DNA of 64,000 nucleotides from Gammaproteobacteria bacterium (GCA_024234895.1 JACKNJ010000013.1:1-64000); one strand, 5' to 3'. Shown: positions 34,757-46,396, counted from the stretch's first letter. The notes: generated by a model from the sequence alone, not told the origin. Translations and numbers: made by a program.

Positions 34757-34857
34757 CGCGCGCTTAGTCAAAGCGGTCGCCTGATTCCAATACAAAGGCC
34801 GCGAAGACGGGCGGAGCGCATGTTCCGGCCCGCGCCAGAGCCGAGGACGCAGCACCC

Positions 34858-37551
<2,694 letters not shown>

Positions 37552-37677
37552 CTCTGCGCGCCAATCGCATCTGCCAGACAAGACGAGCCGCAGCGATGAT
37601 CGTCGAATGGACCGGCGGGAGTGCGCGCATCGCTTCGCGCCCGCATTGCCAACCCGATCATCGGTGGGGTTTGCTGG

Positions 37678-37728
37678 CATAATCTGCGGCTTTTCAACGC
37701 CCTGACGTCTCCGACGTTGGGGCTTTTT
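37678..37728 (+). promoter_or_regulatory. serC leader: -10-like box followed by terminator-like hairpin
   Basis: CATAAT with upstream TGG lies at 37678-37683. A stem gccctgacgtc / gacgttggggc (37699-37709 and 37713-37723, two G-T pairs) is followed by TTTTT at 37724-37728, 26 bases before the serC start. It can be the gyrA terminator, or an attenuator if transcription begins at the -10 box. Confidence 0.5.
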
Positions 37729-37754
37729 CATCCGATCTTTCACGGAGTTTCTGC

Positions 37755-38837
37755 ATGAACCGCGTCTACAACTTCAGCGCCGGCCCGGCGATGCTGCCGG
37801 AATCTGTCCTGGAACAGGCCCAAGCCGAGATGCTGGACTGGAACGGTTCCGGGATGTCGGTGATGGAGATGAGCCATCGCGGCAAGGAGTACATGTCGAT
37901 CGCGGCGGCGGCGGAGGCCGATCTGCGCGAGCTGCTGGGTGTGCCCGACAACTACAAGGTGCTGTTCCTGCAGGGCGGCGCCAGCAGCCAGTTCGCGGCG
38001 ATTCCGATGAACCTGCTGCGCTCGAAGACCACCGCCGACTACATCAACACCGGCGCCTGGTCAAAGAAGGCGATCGAGGAGGCCGGCCGTTACTGCGAGG
38101 TGCGTGTCGCGGGCAGTTCCAAGGCCAGCAACTTCACCACGGTGCCGGCGCAGGGCGAACTGACCCTGAACGCGAATGCCGCCTACCTGCACTACACCCC
38201 GAACGAGACCATCGGCGGCGTCGAATTCCCGTACATCCCGGAGACCGGCGACGTGCCGTTGGTCGCCGACATGTCCTCGACCATCCTGTCGCGCCCGATC
38301 GATGTCAGCCGCTACGGCCTGATCTACGCCGGTGCGCAGAAGAACATCGGCCCGGCCGGCCTGACCATCGTCATCGTCCGTGACGACCTGATCGGCGAGA
38401 CCCTGTGCGACACCCCGACCATGTTCGATTACAAGGTCGCCGCCGAGAACGAGTCCATGTACAACACCCCGCCGACCTATTCCTGGTACCTGGCCGGTCT
38501 GGTGTTCAAGTGGCTCAAGAGCCTCGGCGGTCTGGCCGGCATGGCCGAGATCAATCAGCGCAAGGCCGGCAAGCTGTACGCCGCGATTGACGGTTCGGAC
38601 TTCTACTCGAACCCGGTCGACGTGGCCTGCCGTTCGTGGATGAACGTGCCGTTCATTCTCGCCAACGCCGAACTCGACAAGACCTTCCTGAGCGAGGCCA
38701 AGGCGGTCGGCCTGACCACGCTGGCCGGTCACCGCTCGGTCGGCGGCATGCGCGCGTCGATCTACAACGCGATGCCGGAGGCGGGTGTCGACACCCTGGT
38801 CGACTTCATGGCCGACTTCGAAAAGCGCCACGGCTGA
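37755..38837 (+). CDS. serC: Phosphoserine aminotransferase
   Basis: A 360-residue PLP enzyme for serine and pyridoxal phosphate synthesis. It starts NRVYNFSAGPAMLPESVL; the phosphate site is FLQGGASSQFAAIPMNLL and the PLP lysine is in YAGAQKNIGPAGLTIVI. Downstream comes serA, so two steps of the serine pathway are adjacent, separated by a composite repeat region. Confidence 0.97.
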   Translation: MNRVYNFSAGPAMLPESVLEQAQAEMLDWNGSGMSVMEMSHRGKEYMSIAAAAEADLRELLGVPDNYKVLFLQGGASSQFAAIPMNLLRSKTTADYINTGAWSKKAIEEAGRYCEVRVAGSSKASNFTTVPAQGELTLNANAAYLHYTPNETIGGVEFPYIPETGDVPLVADMSSTILSRPIDVSRYGLIYAGAQKNIGPAGLTIVIVRDDLIGETLCDTPTMFDYKVAAENESMYNTPPTYSWYLAGLVFKWLKSLGGLAGMAEINQRKAGKLYAAIDGSDFYSNPVDVACRSWMNVPFILANAELDKTFLSEAKAVGLTTLAGHRSVGGMRASIYNAMPEAGVDTLVDFMADFEKRHG

Positions 38838-38842
38838 TTGTT

Positions 38843-38996
38843 CGCCGCAAAGGCGCGAAGACGCAGAGAATTTCTGTAGGAGCGGCTTCAGCCGCGATCC
38901 GCGCCTGAGTATTTTGACGATGCCGATCGCGGCTGAAGCCGCTCCTACATCGATACACCGAGCCCTTGGCGTCTTGGCGTCTTTGCGGCAAACACG
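38843..38996. repeat. Large palindrome copy C, split by a REP element
   Basis: The left part cgccgcaaaggcgcgaagac (38843 on) and the right part cttggcgtctttgcggcaaa (ending about 38996) are arms of the same type as the acgcagag palindromes, with different unit sequence. REP copy 6 (38876-38948) lies exactly between them. Confidence 0.75.
38876..38948. repeat. REP-like palindrome copy 6 (nested)
   Basis: Full copy with exact majority arms; it is enclosed by the arms of large palindrome C in the serC-serA spacer. Confidence 0.9.
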
Positions 38997-39011
38997 ACAT
39001 TGGGAACCACG

Positions 39012-40175
39012 ATGTTCAAGATTCTGACGCTCAACAACATTTCCTCCGTCGGCCTGAACCGCCTGCCGCGCGAGAACTACGAGATCGCCTCCGAGTTCAG
39101 CAGCCCGGACGCGATCCTGGTGCGCTCCGCGAAGATGCACGACATGGAGCTGCCGGCCTCGGTGAAGGCCATCGGCCGCGCCGGCGCGGGTACCAACAAC
39201 ATCCCGGTCGCGAAGATGAGCGAGCGCGGCGTGTGCGTGTTCAACGCCCCCGGCGCCAACGCCAACGCGGTCAAGGAACTGGTCCTGGCCGGCATGCTGA
39301 TGGCGGCGCGCAATATCCCGCAGGCCTGGGACTTCGCCCGCAATCTGGAAGGCACCGATCCGGAGATCGGCAAGGCGGTCGAGGCCGGCAAGAAAAACTA
39401 CGTCGGCACCGAGCTGCCGGGCCGTACCCTCGGCGTCATCGGCCTGGGCGCGATCGGCGTGCTGGTCGCCAACGCGGCGCGGGCGCTGGGCATGAAGGTC
39501 ATCGGTTACGACCCGACCATCACCGTGCAGGCGGCGTGGAAGATCTCCTCCGAGGTCGAGAAGGCCGCCAGCATCGACGACCTGCTCAGCAAGGTCGATT
39601 ACGTGACCTTCCACGTGCCGCTGACCGACGCCACCCGCGGCATCATCAACGCCGAGCGCCTGAAGATCATGAAGGACGGCGTGGTGATCCTGAACTTCGC
39701 CCGGGACGGCGTGGTCGACGACGCGGCGGTCTGCGCGGTGCTCAATACCCCGAAGATCGGCGCCTACGTCTGCGACTTCCCGACCAACTGCCTGAAGAAT
39801 CACCCCAAGGCGATCACCCTGCCGCACCTCGGCGCGTCGACCCTGGAGGCCGAGGAGAACTGCGCGGTCATGGTCGCGGATCAGGTCCGCGAATACCTGG
39901 AGCACGGCAACATCACCAACTCGGTCAACTTCCCGAGCGTGAACATGCCGCGCGCCAGCGAGCATCGCCTGGCGGTGGTCAATGCTAACGTCCCGGACAT
40001 GGTCGGCCAGATCACCCACCACCTCGCCAAGGCCGGTCTGAACATCCAGCACATGGTCAATGAATCGCGCGGCGATCTCGCCTACACCCTGGTCGATGTC
40101 TCCGCGCCGGTCTGCGACGCGACCCGCGACGCGATCGCCGCCGTCAAGGGTGTGTTGTCCGTGCGGGTGTTGTAA
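39012..40175 (+). CDS. serA: D-3-phosphoglycerate dehydrogenase, short form with ACT domain
   Basis: A 387-residue enzyme for the first step of serine synthesis. The NAD fold shows LGVIGLGAIGVLVANAARAL; the catalytic histidine is in PHLGASTLEAEEN. The segment usually NxARGGxVD reads NFARDGVVDD, keeping the catalytic arginine but changing the next residue. An ACT domain (about 315-387, VNANVPDMVGQITHHLAKAG) provides for serine feedback. ATG 39012 begins MFKILTLNNIS; a TTG at 39000 is less likely. Confidence 0.94.
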   Translation: MFKILTLNNISSVGLNRLPRENYEIASEFSSPDAILVRSAKMHDMELPASVKAIGRAGAGTNNIPVAKMSERGVCVFNAPGANANAVKELVLAGMLMAARNIPQAWDFARNLEGTDPEIGKAVEAGKKNYVGTELPGRTLGVIGLGAIGVLVANAARALGMKVIGYDPTITVQAAWKISSEVEKAASIDDLLSKVDYVTFHVPLTDATRGIINAERLKIMKDGVVILNFARDGVVDDAAVCAVLNTPKIGAYVCDFPTNCLKNHPKAITLPHLGASTLEAEENCAVMVADQVREYLEHGNITNSVNFPSVNMPRASEHRLAVVNANVPDMVGQITHHLAKAGLNIQHMVNESRGDLAYTLVDVSAPVCDATRDAIAAVKGVLSVRVL

Positions 40176-40208
40176 CTTTTTGGCGTGCCCATCTGCCCAA
40201 TCCGTCAA

Positions 40209-40553
40209 ATGACACCTTCCGCGCTGGACCCCGCTACCGACCGAGCTGCGCGCCGCTTCCTGGCCTTGGTGCGCGCGAGCTACGCGGTCGATGGCGCGAT
40301 TCTGTTCGGCAGCCGGGCACGTCGTGACCACCATGCCGACAGCGATGCCGATGTCGCTGTGCTGCTGCGCGGGCGCAAGGCGGAGTTCCTGTCCACCAAG
40401 CTCGCGATGGCCGATCTGGCGTTCGATGTGCTGCTGGAAACAGGCGTGAGGGTGCAACCGCTGCCAGTCTGGGAAGAGGAGTGGTTGAATCCGGAGCGGT
40501 ATCCCAATCCGGCGCTTTTGCACAACATTGCGCGAGAAGGGATCCGGCTTTGA
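40209..40553 (+). CDS. MNT-type nucleotidyltransferase (antitoxin-like)
   Basis: A 114-residue minimal nucleotidyltransferase. The signature GSRARRDHHADSDADVAVLL contains the GS and the paired aspartates of the active site. In MntA/HepT-type toxin-antitoxin pairs this protein modifies and silences the HEPN partner; such a partner overlaps its 3' end here. ATG 40209 is used; the open frame starts at 40185. The pair interrupts a core biosynthetic operon. Confidence 0.85.
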   Translation: MTPSALDPATDRAARRFLALVRASYAVDGAILFGSRARRDHHADSDADVAVLLRGRKAEFLSTKLAMADLAFDVLLETGVRVQPLPVWEEEWLNPERYPNPALLHNIAREGIRL

Positions 40554-40942
40554 TCAATGAAGCGGGCATCCTGATGGACAAGGCCGCACGTGCCAGTGCG
40601 TCGGCGCGGCTGTTGCTGGATGCCGGCGACCTCGATGGTGCCGTCAACCGGGCGTATTTCGCGATGTTCGACGCGGCCAAGGCGGCGCTGATTCAGGATG
40701 CAGGCGAACTCGCAGAAGGCCTCGGCAAGACCCATTCCGGCTTGATCGCCGCGTTCGGCCAGCAATTGGTGAAGGCCGGCAAGCTTCCGATCGCGCTCGG
40801 CAGGCAGTTGAATCCGGCGGAGGAGCTGCGCTTGGTGGCCGATTACCGGGCCGACGTGATACGTAGGGATGATGCCGGTGACATGGTGAGTCAGGCCGGC
40901 GATTTCGTCTTGGCGATTCAATCGGTATTTTTCCATCCGTAG
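40550..40942 (+). CDS. HEPN-domain protein (UPF0332-like, toxin-like)
   Basis: A 130-residue all-helical protein starting at TTG 40550, overlapping the MNT stop, with AAGGGA eight bases upstream; ATG 40574 is a shorter alternative. VNRAYFAMFDAAKAALI, GKTHSGLIAAFGQQLVK and LVADYRADVIRRDDAG fit the UPF0332 type of HEPN protein. The canonical R-X4-6-H RNase motif of many HEPN toxins is not evident, so nuclease activity is not assured. Confidence 0.8.
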   Translation: MINEAGILMDKAARASASARLLLDAGDLDGAVNRAYFAMFDAAKAALIQDAGELAEGLGKTHSGLIAAFGQQLVKAGKLPIALGRQLNPAEELRLVADYRADVIRRDDAGDMVSQAGDFVLAIQSVFFHP

Positions 40943-40973
40943 CCGTCCACGTGTTCAAGCAAGGAACCTGTTG

Positions 40974-42062
40974 GTGACGAACCCCGACCAGACATTGGCG
41001 GATATCCGCAAGCGCATCGATCAGCTCGACCGCGACATCCAGGCGCTGGTGACCGAACGCGCGCGCTGCGCGCAGCAGGTCGCCGAGGCCAAGCGCGCGG
41101 CGGGGGAGACCACGGACTTCTACCGGCCGGAGCGCGAGGCGGAGGTCCTGCGCATGGTCAAGGAACGCAACCAGGGGCCGCTGCCGGACGAGGCGATCAC
41201 GCGTCTGTTCCGCGAGATCATGTCCATGTGTCTCGCGCTGCAGGAGCCGCTCAGGATCGCCTTCCTGGGGCCCGAAGGCACGTTCACGCAGGCGGCGGCG
41301 GTCAAGCATTTCGGGCATTCGGTGGTGACCGTGCCGATGGCCGCGATCAACGAGGTGTTCCGCGAGGTCGAGGCGGGCGACGCGCACTACGGCGTGGTGC
41401 CGGTCGAGAACTCCACCGAGGGCGTGGTCAACCACACCCTGGACATGTTTCTGCGCTCGCCGCTGCGCATCTGCGGCGAGGTCGATCTGCGCATTCATCA
41501 CCACCTGCTCGGCAAGGCGGAGTCGCTGGATCGGATCGAGAGGGTCGCGGCGCATTCGCAGGCGCTTGCGCAGTGCCGCGAGTGGCTGGACACGCGTCTG
41601 CCGCGCGCCGAGCGGGTTGCGGTCAGCAGCAATGCCGAAGCGGCGCGACGCGCGGCCCAGGACCCGGCCATCGCGGCGATCGCCGGTGAGGCGGCGGGCG
41701 AGCTTTATGGCCTGTCGGCGCTCGCCAGCAACATCGAGGACGAGCCGGACAACACCACCCGTTTCCTGATCGTCGGTAACCAGACGGTCGCGCCGACCGG
41801 TCGCGACAAGACTTCCCTGCTGGTCTCAGCGCAGAATCGTCCCGGCGCGCTGGCCAGTCTGCTCGCGCCGTTCGCCGAGCACGGCATCAGCATGACGCGC
41901 ATCGAGTCGCGCCCGTCCCGGCAGGGCATGTGGAGCTATGTGTTCTTCGTCGACATCGAGGGCCATACCGGCGATCCGAAAGTTGCCAGGGCACTTGATC
42001 TGCTGGACAAGGAATCAAGCCTTTTCAGAGTGTTGGGCTCTTATCCGCGCGCGGTTCTTTAA
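40974..42062 (+). CDS. pheA: Chorismate mutase/prephenate dehydratase (P-protein)
   Basis: A 362-residue bifunctional enzyme for phenylalanine synthesis: AroQ-type chorismate mutase (about 1-90, LADIRKRIDQLDRDIQALVT), prephenate dehydratase (about 95-270, FLGPEGTFTQAAAVKHFG and VPVENSTEGVVN), and ACT domain with the feedback motif RIESRPSRQGMWSYVFFVDI. GTG 40974 (AGGA eight bases upstream) or TTG 40971 can start it. Confidence 0.96.
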   Translation: MTNPDQTLADIRKRIDQLDRDIQALVTERARCAQQVAEAKRAAGETTDFYRPEREAEVLRMVKERNQGPLPDEAITRLFREIMSMCLALQEPLRIAFLGPEGTFTQAAAVKHFGHSVVTVPMAAINEVFREVEAGDAHYGVVPVENSTEGVVNHTLDMFLRSPLRICGEVDLRIHHHLLGKAESLDRIERVAAHSQALAQCREWLDTRLPRAERVAVSSNAEAARRAAQDPAIAAIAGEAAGELYGLSALASNIEDEPDNTTRFLIVGNQTVAPTGRDKTSLLVSAQNRPGALASLLAPFAEHGISMTRIESRPSRQGMWSYVFFVDIEGHTGDPKVARALDLLDKESSLFRVLGSYPRAVL

Positions 42063-42091
42063 TTCCTCCTTCTCAATTTCGAGAGCACGAC

Positions 42092-43186
42092 ATGTGTGAT
42101 TACCGCGCCCTCGCGATGGCGTCGGCCCGTGGCCTGACCCCGTATCAACCCGGCAAGCCGATCAGCGAGCTGGAACGTGAACTGGGCCAGTCCGACATCG
42201 TCAAGCTGGCCTCCAACGAGAACCCCCTGGGCCCCGGTGCGGCCGCGCTGGCGGCGATGCGCGATGCGCTGGCCGAGGTGGCGCTCTATCCGGACGGCAA
42301 TGGCTTCGAACTCAAGCAGGCCATCGCTCGCAAGTTCGGGGTCGAGCTGAATCGCATCACGCTCGGCAACGGCTCCAACGACGTGCTCGATCTGATCGCC
42401 CGCGCCTACCTCGGCCCCGGTCGTGAGGCGGTGTTCTCCGAATACGCGTTCGCGGTGTATCCGATCGCGACGCAGTCCGTCGGTGCCACCGCGAAGGTCG
42501 CCAGGGCGGTTGATTACGGGCATGACCTGGCGGCGATGCGCGCCCTGATCGGCGAGCACACCCGCGTGGTGTTCATCGCCAACCCGAACAATCCGACCGG
42601 TACCTGGCTCAAGCGCGACGAACTGCGGGCGTTCATCGCCGACGTGCCGCGCGAGGTGCTGGTGGTCGTCGACGAGGCCTATGTCGAGTATGTCGACGAG
42701 GTCGAATACGCCAGTGCGCTGGACTGGGTTGGTGAGTTCCCGAATCTGGTCGTGACCCGCACCTTCTCCAAGGCCTATGCGCTGGCCGGCCTGCGCGTCG
42801 GTTTCGCGGTCTCCGATCCGGCGGTCGCGGACATGCTCAATCGCGTGCGTCAGCCCTTCAACGTGAATCTGGTCGCGATGGCGGCGGCGGTGGCGGCCAT
42901 CGACGACGAGTCGCATCTGGCGCGCAGCGCCGCGCTGAACCGTGAGGGCATGGCGCAACTGACCGCCGGCTTCGCGGAGCGCGGTCTGGGCTTCATTCCC
43001 TCGGTCGGGAATTTCGTCTGCGTGGACGTGGCCCGCCCGGCGGCGCCCGTGTTCGACGCCCTCCTGCGGGAGGGCGTGATCGTGCGCCCGGTCGGCGCCT
43101 ACGGCATGCCCAATCATCTGCGTGTGTCGATCGGTCTGCCTGCGCAGAACGCGCGTCTGCTGACCGCGCTGGACATGGTGTTGTGA
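42092..43186 (+). CDS. hisC: Histidinol-phosphate aminotransferase (HisC2 type)
   Basis: A 364-residue class I PLP aminotransferase. KLASNENPLGPG at the N-terminus, NPNNPTGTWL, VDEAYVEYVD and the PLP lysine in TFSKAYALAGLRVGF are diagnostic. In this pheA-hisC-tyrA-aroA arrangement it likely also serves aromatic amino acid transamination. Its end overlaps tyrA. Confidence 0.95.
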   Translation: MCDYRALAMASARGLTPYQPGKPISELERELGQSDIVKLASNENPLGPGAAALAAMRDALAEVALYPDGNGFELKQAIARKFGVELNRITLGNGSNDVLDLIARAYLGPGREAVFSEYAFAVYPIATQSVGATAKVARAVDYGHDLAAMRALIGEHTRVVFIANPNNPTGTWLKRDELRAFIADVPREVLVVVDEAYVEYVDEVEYASALDWVGEFPNLVVTRTFSKAYALAGLRVGFAVSDPAVADMLNRVRQPFNVNLVAMAAAVAAIDDESHLARSAALNREGMAQLTAGFAERGLGFIPSVGNFVCVDVARPAAPVFDALLREGVIVRPVGAYGMPNHLRVSIGLPAQNARLLTALDMVL

Positions 43187-44055
43187 GCGCAACGTTCATG
43201 ATCCGTCGCCTGACCGTGATCGGCGTCGGCCTGATCGGCGGATCGCTGGCCCGCGCGTTGCGCCGGGCGGGTGCGGTCGGGGAGGTGGTCGGTTGCAGCC
43301 GGCGTATCGAACATCTGCAAAGGGCCGTCGATCTGGGTGTCATCGATCGATATGAGACGGACATGGCGACGGCGGTGGCCGGCGCCGACATGGTCGTGGT
43401 TTCGGTGCCGCTCGGCGCGATGGAGGCGGTGTTTCGCGCGATCTCGCCGGCGCTGGCGGCGGACGCGGTGGTCACCGATGTCGGCTCGTCCAAGGCCAGC
43501 GTGATGGCGGCGGTGGAGGCGGCCTGTGACGGCGTGCCAGCGTGGTTCGTGCCCGGCCATCCGATCGCCGGTGCCGAACGCAGTGGGGTCGAGGCGTCGT
43601 TCGCGGACCTGTACGAAACCCGTCGCGTGATCCTGACCCCGGTCGAGGTCACCGATCCGGCGGCCACCACGCGGGTGCGAACCATGTGGGAACGTTGCGG
43701 CGCTCGCGTCAGTGAGATGCAGGTCGCTCATCATGACGAGGTGCTGGCCGCGACCAGCCATCTGCCGCACATCCTCGCCTACGGCCTGGTCGACACGCTG
43801 GCCAATCTCGAAGAACACGACGAGGTCTTCCAGTACGCCGCCGGCGGCTTCCGCGACTTCACCCGCATCGCCTCCAGCGACCCGACCATGTGGCGGGACA
43901 TCTGCCTCGCCAACCGGGTCGCGATCCTCAAGATGATGGATTTCTACACCCGCGACCTGGCGAAACTCCGGGAGATGGTCGAAGCCGGCGACGGTGAGGC
44001 CCTGTTCGAGCTGTTCACGCGGGCCAAGTCCGAGCGTGATGGGTTCATGGGATAG
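43183..44055 (+). CDS. tyrA: Prephenate (or arogenate) dehydrogenase
   Basis: A 290-residue NAD(P)-dependent enzyme for tyrosine synthesis. GVGLIGGSLARAL binds the cofactor, and FVPGHPIAGAERSGVEA is the substrate region. It starts at GTG 43183 overlapping the hisC stop; ATG 43198 is also possible. No chorismate mutase or ACT domain is fused. Confidence 0.94.
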   Translation: MSATFMIRRLTVIGVGLIGGSLARALRRAGAVGEVVGCSRRIEHLQRAVDLGVIDRYETDMATAVAGADMVVVSVPLGAMEAVFRAISPALAADAVVTDVGSSKASVMAAVEAACDGVPAWFVPGHPIAGAERSGVEASFADLYETRRVILTPVEVTDPAATTRVRTMWERCGARVSEMQVAHHDEVLAATSHLPHILAYGLVDTLANLEEHDEVFQYAAGGFRDFTRIASSDPTMWRDICLANRVAILKMMDFYTRDLAKLREMVEAGDGEALFELFTRAKSERDGFMG

Positions 44056-44065
44056 CAGAAATAGC

Positions 44066-44203
44066 GTTTAACGCAGAGGCGCGGAGAACGCGGAGGGCGC
44101 AGAGAGTTTGAGATCGAGTGCAAGGTCACAACTATGGGATTCATTCACCTGAAATCCTCTGTGTGCTCTGTGAAGTCTGCGTCTCTGCGTTGAAAGCTGT
44201 CGC
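44066..44203. repeat. Large purine/pyrimidine palindrome, copy D
   Basis: Left arm aacgcagaggcgcggagaac and following units to about 44108; right arm from cctctgtgtgctctgtgaag to gcgtctctgcgttgaaagct. The centre is about 45 bases and AT-richer. It separates tyrA from aroA. Confidence 0.8.
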
Positions 44204-44234
44204 CGTTGCTAACTTCCGGATTGATCGAAGTTTT

Positions 44235-44262
44235 TTGCCTTCGGATAACACGCATGTACAAT
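44235..44262 (+). promoter_or_regulatory. Sigma-70 promoter before aroA
   Basis: TTGCCT (44235-44240) and TACAAT (44257-44262) with a 16-base spacer, 34 bases before aroA. Located after the palindrome, it would drive aroA-cmk independently of tyrA. Confidence 0.5.
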
Positions 44263-44296
44263 GCGCGGCTTTTCCGCCCGGGGCCCAGTTTCCTCG

Positions 44297-45613
44297 ATGA
44301 CCGTTGAACATCTGACCTTTCGCGTCGCGCCCGGCGGCGCGCTGTCCGGTCGCATCCGCGTGCCGGGCGACAAGTCCATCTCCCACCGCTCGATCATGTT
44401 CGGCTCGCTGGCCGACGGCACCACGCACATCAGCGGGTTCCTGGAGGGCGAGGACAGCCTCAACACGCTGCGCGCGTTCCGCGCGATGGGCGTGCATATC
44501 GACGGGCCGCACGACGGCAACATCACGATCGAGGGTGCCGGCATCGATGGCTTGAAGGCGCCGACAGGCGACATCTATCTCGGCAACTCCGGGACCTCGA
44601 TGCGTCTGATGTCCGGGCTGCTGGCCGGGCAGGATTTCGACAGCACGCTTAGTGGTGACACTTCGCTTTCGCGGCGACCGATGGCTCGCGTGACGAAGCC
44701 GCTGGCCGAGATGGGCGCGCGCATCGATACCGCCGCCAACGGCACCGCGCCGCTGCGTATCCACGGTGGCAGCAGGCTCAAGGCCATCGATTACGTGCTG
44801 CCGATGGCCAGCGCGCAGGTCAAATCCTGCGTCCTGCTGGCCGGTCTGTACGCCGACGGCACCACCTGCGTGACCGAACCGGCGCCGACCCGCGATCATA
44901 CCGAGCGCATGCTGCGCGGCTTCGGTTACGACGTCCGCCGTGAGGGCGACCGCATCTGCCTGGATGGCGGCGGACGACTGACCGCTACCGACGTCGATGT
45001 GCCGGCGGATATCTCCTCCGCGGCCTTCTTCCTGGTCGGCGCGAGCATCGCCGAAGGCTCCGATCTGGTCGTCGAGCACGTCGGCATGAACCCGACCCGC
45101 ACCGGCGTGATCGACATCCTGCGGCTGATGGGCGCGGATCTGACGGTCATGAACGAGCGTGAGGTCGGCGGCGAGCCGGTCGCCGACATCCGCGTGCGTG
45201 GTGCCAGGCTGAAAGGCATCCGAATCCCGGAAGAACTGGTGCCGCTGGCGATCGATGAGTTCCCGGTGCTGTTCGTGGCGGCCGCCAGTGCGGAGGGCGA
45301 AACGGTGCTGACCGGGGCCGAGGAACTGCGCGTCAAGGAGAGCGACCGTATCCAGGTCATGGCCGACGGCCTGCAGGTGCTGCGCATCGATGCCGAGCCG
45401 ACCCCGGACGGCATGATCATCCGCGGCGGTGCCATGCGTGGGGGCCGGGTGCACGCCCGCGAGGACCATCGCATCGCGATGGCGTTCTCGATGGCCGCCC
45501 TGGTCGCCGACGGCGAGATCGTCATCGACGACTGCGCCAACGTGAACACCTCCTTCCCGAACTACGTGGGTCTGGCGTCCGGCGTCGGCTTGCGCATCAA
45601 AGCCGAATCCTGA
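44297..45613 (+). CDS. aroA: 3-phosphoshikimate 1-carboxyvinyltransferase (EPSP synthase), class II-like
   Basis: A 438-residue shikimate-pathway enzyme. It carries the features used to define class II EPSP synthases: GDKSISHRS, SAQVK (in PMASAQVKSCVLL), RDHTE and NPTR. The loop corresponding to the glyphosate contact reads YLGNSGTSMRL, with glycine where the tolerant CP4 enzyme has alanine, so tolerance cannot be assumed. ATG 44297 begins MTVEHLTFRVAP. It is 11 bases from cmk, forming aroA-cmk. Confidence 0.95.
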   Translation: MTVEHLTFRVAPGGALSGRIRVPGDKSISHRSIMFGSLADGTTHISGFLEGEDSLNTLRAFRAMGVHIDGPHDGNITIEGAGIDGLKAPTGDIYLGNSGTSMRLMSGLLAGQDFDSTLSGDTSLSRRPMARVTKPLAEMGARIDTAANGTAPLRIHGGSRLKAIDYVLPMASAQVKSCVLLAGLYADGTTCVTEPAPTRDHTERMLRGFGYDVRREGDRICLDGGGRLTATDVDVPADISSAAFFLVGASIAEGSDLVVEHVGMNPTRTGVIDILRLMGADLTVMNEREVGGEPVADIRVRGARLKGIRIPEELVPLAIDEFPVLFVAAASAEGETVLTGAEELRVKESDRIQVMADGLQVLRIDAEPTPDGMIIRGGAMRGGRVHAREDHRIAMAFSMAALVADGEIVIDDCANVNTSFPNYVGLASGVGLRIKAES

Positions 45614-45624
45614 AGAGCCTTAAC

Positions 45625-46296
45625 ATGAGCGTTCCGATTCTGACCATCGATGGTCCCAGTGGCGCGGGCAAAGGCACCGTCGCGACCCGCATCGCCAGCA
45701 TCAAGGGCTGGCATTTCCTCGACTCCGGCGCCCTCTATCGGATCACTGCGTATGCCGCATTGCGCGATGGGGTCGCGCTGGATGACGAGGAGGCGCTGTC
45801 CAGACTGGCGGCCGCGCTGCCGGTGCGTTTCGAGGTCGATCCGGGTAATGGCGAGGTACGCGTCGTGCTGGCCGGCGAGAACATCGGCGACGCGATCCGT
45901 AGCGAGGAGGCAGGCAACGCCGCGTCAAAGGTCGCCGCGCTGCCCGGCGTGCGCGCGGCTTTGCTGGCGCGTCAGCGCGATTTTCATCGCGCCCCGGGCC
46001 TGGTCGCCGACGGTCGCGACATGGGCACGGTCGTGTTTCCCGACGCCGACACCAAGGTGTTTCTCACCGCGAGCGCGGAAGAGCGTGCGAACAGACGCTA
46101 TAAGCAGTTGAGTGACAAGGGAATTAGTGCTAATTTGCGCGCCCTTGCGGAAGAGATCGCCGAACGTGATGCCCGCGACTCGCAACGCGCGGTGTCGCCG
46201 CTTGTCGCCGCCGCCGATGCCGTCACCATCGATTCCAGCGATCTGACCATCGATGAGGTCGTCCGCAAGGTGATCGGACTCATGGACCCCGCGTGA
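45625..46296 (+). CDS. cmk: Cytidylate kinase
   Basis: A 223-residue CMP/dCMP kinase. The P-loop is IDGPSGAGKGTVATRI; DSGALYRITAYAAL and LVADGRDMGTVVFPDAD are typical nucleotide-contact segments. Followed by a terminator-like hairpin and then rpsA, as in most gammaproteobacteria. Confidence 0.97.
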   Translation: MSVPILTIDGPSGAGKGTVATRIASIKGWHFLDSGALYRITAYAALRDGVALDDEEALSRLAAALPVRFEVDPGNGEVRVVLAGENIGDAIRSEEAGNAASKVAALPGVRAALLARQRDFHRAPGLVADGRDMGTVVFPDADTKVFLTASAEERANRRYKQLSDKGISANLRALAEEIAERDARDSQRAVSPLVAAADAVTIDSSDLTIDEVVRKVIGLMDPA

Positions 46297-46343
46297 TCGC
46301 GGTGTTTTCTGTACAAGACTGATTGTAAAGAGAATTTTCCGGT

Positions 46344-46373
46344 CCGGATGGGTGAGAGCCCTCCGGTTTTTTT
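46344..46373 (+). terminator. Terminator/attenuator between cmk and rpsA
   Basis: ccggatggg pairs with ccctccgg through a bulged T, loop tgagag, followed by seven T at 46367-46373. Confidence 0.75.
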
Positions 46374-46396
46374 GTTTAACCAACCCGCAGGTGTTT

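Noticed and set aside
38061..40523. 820-codon minus-strand open frame opposite serC-serA
   Set aside because: It crosses two real genes and both repeat elements, has no ribosome site and no recognisable domain.
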